A stretch of DNA of 8,378 bases from Candidatus Bipolaricaulota bacterium (lineage in GTDB: Bacteria; Bipolaricaulota; Bipolaricaulia; UBA7950; UBA9294): positions 1 through 8,378 of the forward strand of contig RXOA01000054.1 of NCBI GenBank assembly GCA_003979035.1. The letters run 5' to 3'. The translations under genes and the position numbers were made by a program. Positions 5,707-8,378 of the stretch are shown here, piece after piece; the stretch's first letter is position 1, and each line of letters begins with the position of its first letter. The notes beneath the pieces were generated by a model, which worked only from the letters and a program-made list of their open reading frames with translations, did not search any database and was not told the DNA's origin.

Positions 5707-8070
5707 ATGAATGCGAGAATCGAGCGGCTTCGCGGCGAATGTCTCGCTGCGCTCCCTTCGGTCAGCGGAGAACGAGCACGGCTTCTTACGGCGTTCTACA
5801 AGAGCCTCGATCCTAAAGCGCACCCTGTTCCGGTTCAGCGCGCCCTCGCATTTCGGTACCTTGCCGAGCACCAGTCGATTCATATCGGCGACGGGGAGTT
5901 GATCGTCGGCGAACGGGGCCCGCACCCCAAAGCCACGCCAACCTACCCCGAGCTCTGCTGTCACACGCTTGACGATCTCGATGTTCTTCCCACACGGGGG
6001 AAGACGCCGTTCCGTGTCGATGAGGCGGTCCACACCCTGTACGCTGATGAGGTCATTCCGTATTGGAGGGATCGAAGCATGCGCACTCACGTCTTCGCCG
6101 CGATGAGCTCGGAATGGAAGGCCGCCTTCGATGCAGGCGTGTTCACCGAATTCATGGAGCAGCGCTCTCCCGGGCACGCCGTCCTCGATGACAAGATTTA
6201 CCGTCTGGGATTCGATGACGTCAAGACGTGGATCTCGGCATCGGCGGCCCGGATCTCGGCATCCGGCGATCCGAAGGAAGCGGACAAACTCGCGGAGCTT
6301 GAGGCAATGTCCATCTGCTGCGACGCCATCGTTTGTTTCGCCGAACGGCATGCCCGGCACGCTCGGGAGCTCTCCAAGGGAACCCACGATCCGATCCGGC
6401 AAGCCGAGCTGGCGCAGATCGCCGAGATCTGCGAGTGGGTTCCCCGCCGCGCACCAAGAACCTTCCGCGAGGCGCTGCAGATGTACTGGTTCGTCCATCT
6501 CGGCGTTGTCATCGAGCTGAATGAATGGGACTCGCTCAATCCGGGACGGATCGACCAGCATCTCTATCCCTTCTACCGTCGGGAGGTCGATCTTGGGCAA
6601 CTGACGCCGGAGCGCGCGAAGGAGTTGTTGGAGTGCTTCTGGATCAAGTTCTCCAACCAACCCGCCCCTCCGAAGGTCGGCGTCACCGAAGAACAGAGCG
6701 CAACGTACAACGACTTCACCCTGATCAATACAGGCGGCGTTGACCGGAACGGAGGCGACGGGGTCAATGAACTATCGTACCTGATCCTCGATGTGATCGA
6801 GGAGATGCGACTCCCCTATACCGGCTCGTGCATCCAGCTTTCCAAGGTGAATCCGGATCGATTCCTGTTGCGGACTCTCGAAGTAGTCCGGCGCGGCTTC
6901 GGGCAACCTTCGATCTTCAACACCGACGCCATCTGCCTCGAGTTCTTGAGGGCGGGCAAGTCGCTCGAGGATGCCCGCGCCGGCGGCCCGAGCGGCTGCG
7001 TCACGGTGAGCGCGTTCGGTAAGGAGAGCTGCGTGCTCACCGGCTACATGAACTGGCCGAAGATCCTCGAAATCACTCTCCATGACGGCATCGACCCACG
7101 AACCGGTCGACGCCTCGGTCCGGCCACGGGCGACCCTCGCTCGTTTCATTCACTCGATCAGCTGTTCGATGCCTACCAAACCCAGCTCAAGCATTTCGTG
7201 GACCTGAAGATCCACGGGAACCACCGGATCGAGCGGCTGTTCGCCGAGAACATGCCGGCGCCGTTTCTCTCCACCGTGATCGAAGACTGCATCGATCGCG
7301 GCGAAGATTACAACGATGGGGGCCCGCGTTATCCTACGACCTACCTCCAAGGCGTGGGGCTCGGTACGACAACCGATGCTCTTGCGGCTATCGGCGAGCA
7401 CGTCTTCGCGCATCAGGACTTCACGATGACCGAGCTTCTCGATGCTCTCGATGCGGATTTCGAGGGATTCGAGCCACTCCAACGGAAGCTGCTCCGTCAT
7501 TCGCCGAAGTTCGGGAACGGCGACGAGAACGCTGATGCAATCGCGCAAAGGCTATTCGACATTTACTTCTTCGCAATTGACGGCAGACCAAACACAAAGG
7601 GAGGCCGCTATCGCATCAACTTGCTGCCAACGACGGTTCACGTGTTCTTCGGCGAAATGGTCGGGGCGACAGCAGATGGGCGGAGAGCGTGTGTTCCGCT
7701 TTCGGACGGGATCTCGCCGGTACAAGGCGCAGATACACTGGGGCCGACAGCCGTCATCCGATCCGCCGGAAAGATCGACCATGTGCGGACCGGCGGAACG
7801 CTCCTGAACCAACGATTCCTGCCCGATGTCCTTCGCGATGAGAGCGGGTTGCGGAAGCTCGCGGATCTCGTCCGCACGTATTTTCGCCTAGACGGTCACC
7901 ACATCCAATTCAACGTGGTCGACTCCGCCACGCTACGGGAAGCTCAGCAAGATCCGGAATCCCATCGAGACCTGATCGTTCGCGTCGCCGGGTACAGCGA
8001 CTACTTCAACAACCTCGATCGGCCACTGCAGGACGAAATCATCGCGAGAACCGCTCACGAATCGGCGTAG
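5707..8070 (+). CDS. Glycyl radical enzyme, HypD (trans-4-hydroxy-L-proline dehydratase)-like, with the catalytic Glu replaced by Thr
   Basis: Full-length glycyl radical enzyme, 787 residues (HypD is about 789). The PFL-like barrel domain covers about 1-650 and the C-terminal glycine-radical domain has RVAGYSDYF at 759-767 with radical Gly762. The thiyl Cys is 431 in GPSGCVTVSAFGKE. HypD-like stretches include GDGELIVGERG, FTEFMEQRSPGH, NQPAPPKVGVT and MLP/LLPTT-type TTVHVFFGE. By my recollection of the Clostridioides HypD structure, its residues F152, H160, D278, S334, D339, F340, C434, Y450, T645 and G765 appear here at a constant offset of -3 (F149, H157, D275, S331, D336, F337, C431, Y447, T642, G762). 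E436, however, is Thr433 (codon ACG, 7003-7005). The family uses that Glu to handle the leaving or oxidised hydroxyl, so plain hydroxyproline dehydration is doubtful. Alternatives: a related proline-like ring reaction, a C-N lyase like HplG, or an inactive paralogue. No pyrroline-5-carboxylate reductase gene is in view. Ribosome binding by GGAGGGTGAGG; forms an operon with its activase. Confidence 0.93.
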   Translation: MNARIERLRGECLAALPSVSGERARLLTAFYKSLDPKAHPVPVQRALAFRYLAEHQSIHIGDGELIVGERGPHPKATPTYPELCCHTLDDLDVLPTRGKTPFRVDEAVHTLYADEVIPYWRDRSMRTHVFAAMSSEWKAAFDAGVFTEFMEQRSPGHAVLDDKIYRLGFDDVKTWISASAARISASGDPKEADKLAELEAMSICCDAIVCFAERHARHARELSKGTHDPIRQAELAQIAEICEWVPRRAPRTFREALQMYWFVHLGVVIELNEWDSLNPGRIDQHLYPFYRREVDLGQLTPERAKELLECFWIKFSNQPAPPKVGVTEEQSATYNDFTLINTGGVDRNGGDGVNELSYLILDVIEEMRLPYTGSCIQLSKVNPDRFLLRTLEVVRRGFGQPSIFNTDAICLEFLRAGKSLEDARAGGPSGCVTVSAFGKESCVLTGYMNWPKILEITLHDGIDPRTGRRLGPATGDPRSFHSLDQLFDAYQTQLKHFVDLKIHGNHRIERLFAENMPAPFLSTVIEDCIDRGEDYNDGGPRYPTTYLQGVGLGTTTDALAAIGEHVFAHQDFTMTELLDALDADFEGFEPLQRKLLRHSPKFGNGDENADAIAQRLFDIYFFAIDGRPNTKGGRYRINLLPTTVHVFFGEMVGATADGRRACVPLSDGISPVQGADTLGPTAVIRSAGKIDHVRTGGTLLNQRFLPDVLRDESGLRKLADLVRTYFRLDGHHIQFNVVDSATLREAQQDPESHRDLIVRVAGYSDYFNNLDRPLQDEIIARTAHESA

Positions 8071-8239
8071 CTTGCTGTACCGAAGTTCGCCGAGACCGGA
8101 TGTCCAGATGAAAGGGAGAGGTCACGAGTGAGCGACCTTCCGCGCCCTCATCATCGGGGTGCCTTCATCCACGTAAGGAACAGGACAAGACATCCGTTTC
8201 GGGACGCCCTGCCAAGACCATTCCTTCCTCTCACTCGGC
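8071..8239. other. Convergent intergenic region without a clear gene or terminator
   Basis: This 169-bp stretch lies between the ends of two converging genes. The only structure seen is a weak 6-bp hairpin (8120-8137) that pairs better on the minus strand and is followed there by a C/T-rich run rather than a true T-tract. No strong terminator for the glycyl radical enzyme operon is visible. Confidence 0.5.
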
Positions 8240-8378
8240 CTACTTCTTGACGAGCACGTCCTTGCCTTCGAACACGGTCTCGCCGTCGCTCACGAAGATC
8301 GCGTAGATGTACGCGCCCTTGGCCACATCCGCGCACGATCCGGACCACGTGACCTCGGAGACATTCTCTTCTTCGGCG
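8240..8378 (-). CDS. C-terminal fragment of a probable secreted/surface protein with a FlgD-Ig-like end
   Basis: The minus-strand frame enters from the window edge without a start and ends at TAG (8242-8240), giving the last 45 residues. The pattern VTWSGSCADVAKGAYIYAIFV (residues 9-29 of the fragment) then DG and a final EGKDVLVKK* follows the usual ending of FlgD-Ig-like and secretion-anchor domains: V.W.G, a short turn, GVYIYRI-like beta-strand, then a Lys-rich final strand. These domains often close large extracellular proteins. The rest of the protein is outside the window, so its role cannot be stated. Codon use is strongly G/C at third positions, which supports real coding. Confidence 0.7.
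   Translation of the reverse strand, partial: AEEENVSEVTWSGSCADVAKGAYIYAIFVSDGETVFEGKDVLVKK

Noticed and set aside
5671..6660. Long minus-strand open frame of 329 residues opposite the glycyl radical enzyme
   Set aside because: It is antisense to a well-conserved gene and is a common by-product of GC-rich codon use. The plus-strand protein is unmistakable.
8120..8137. Hairpin as a terminator between the converging genes
   Set aside because: The stem is only 6 bp with a G-U pair and is not followed by a T-tract on either strand.
1..8378. CRISPR arrays, tRNA or rRNA genes, intact insertion sequences
   Set aside because: No regularly spaced direct repeats, no cloverleaf-like segments and no transposase-like frame were seen on either strand.

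Overview
The window (8,378 bp, GC-rich) reads as chromosomal DNA of an anaerobic bacterium. Anaerobic life is inferred from the oxygen-sensitive glycyl radical enzyme and its radical-SAM activase. The c-di-GMP riboswitches and export signals show that it is a bacterium with c-di-GMP signalling. The phylum cannot be fixed from the sequence; a deep-branching or candidate lineage such as Bipolaricaulota is only a guess.

Left part (1-1209). On the minus strand there is a small exported protein (164-637), with a strong intrinsic terminator after it (74-108) and a possible partial next gene (1-63). Upstream of the exported protein lie two tandem c-di-GMP-I (GEMM-I) riboswitches, proximal at 697-771 and distal at 783-850. 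Further upstream are a strong hairpin (876-902) and an imperfect inverted repeat (1131-1208) in otherwise non-coding DNA.

Middle part (1210-4580). A tightly packed minus-strand operon runs in transcriptional order: PadR-family regulator, substrate-binding protein, FecCD/BtuC-type permease, ABC ATPase. Regulator/binding-protein and permease/ATPase overlap by 4 nt; the binding-protein to permease gap is 13 nt. It encodes a type II ABC importer of the iron-siderophore/heme/cobalamin class with its own putative regulator.

Right part (4581-8070). A 159-bp divergent intergenic region separates the PadR operon from a plus-strand pair: a glycyl-radical-enzyme activase (4740-5699) and a 787-residue glycyl radical enzyme (5707-8070). 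The enzyme looks like trans-4-hydroxy-L-proline dehydratase (HypD) along its whole length. The recalled HypD active-site residues are all present with a constant three-residue offset, except the catalytic glutamate two residues after the thiyl cysteine, which is threonine. This is the most interesting point in the window, because it suggests altered chemistry or substrate.

Right edge (8071-8378). After about 170 bp with no clear gene, the C-terminal 45 codons of a minus-strand protein (8240-8378) resemble the end of a FlgD-Ig-like surface/secretion domain.
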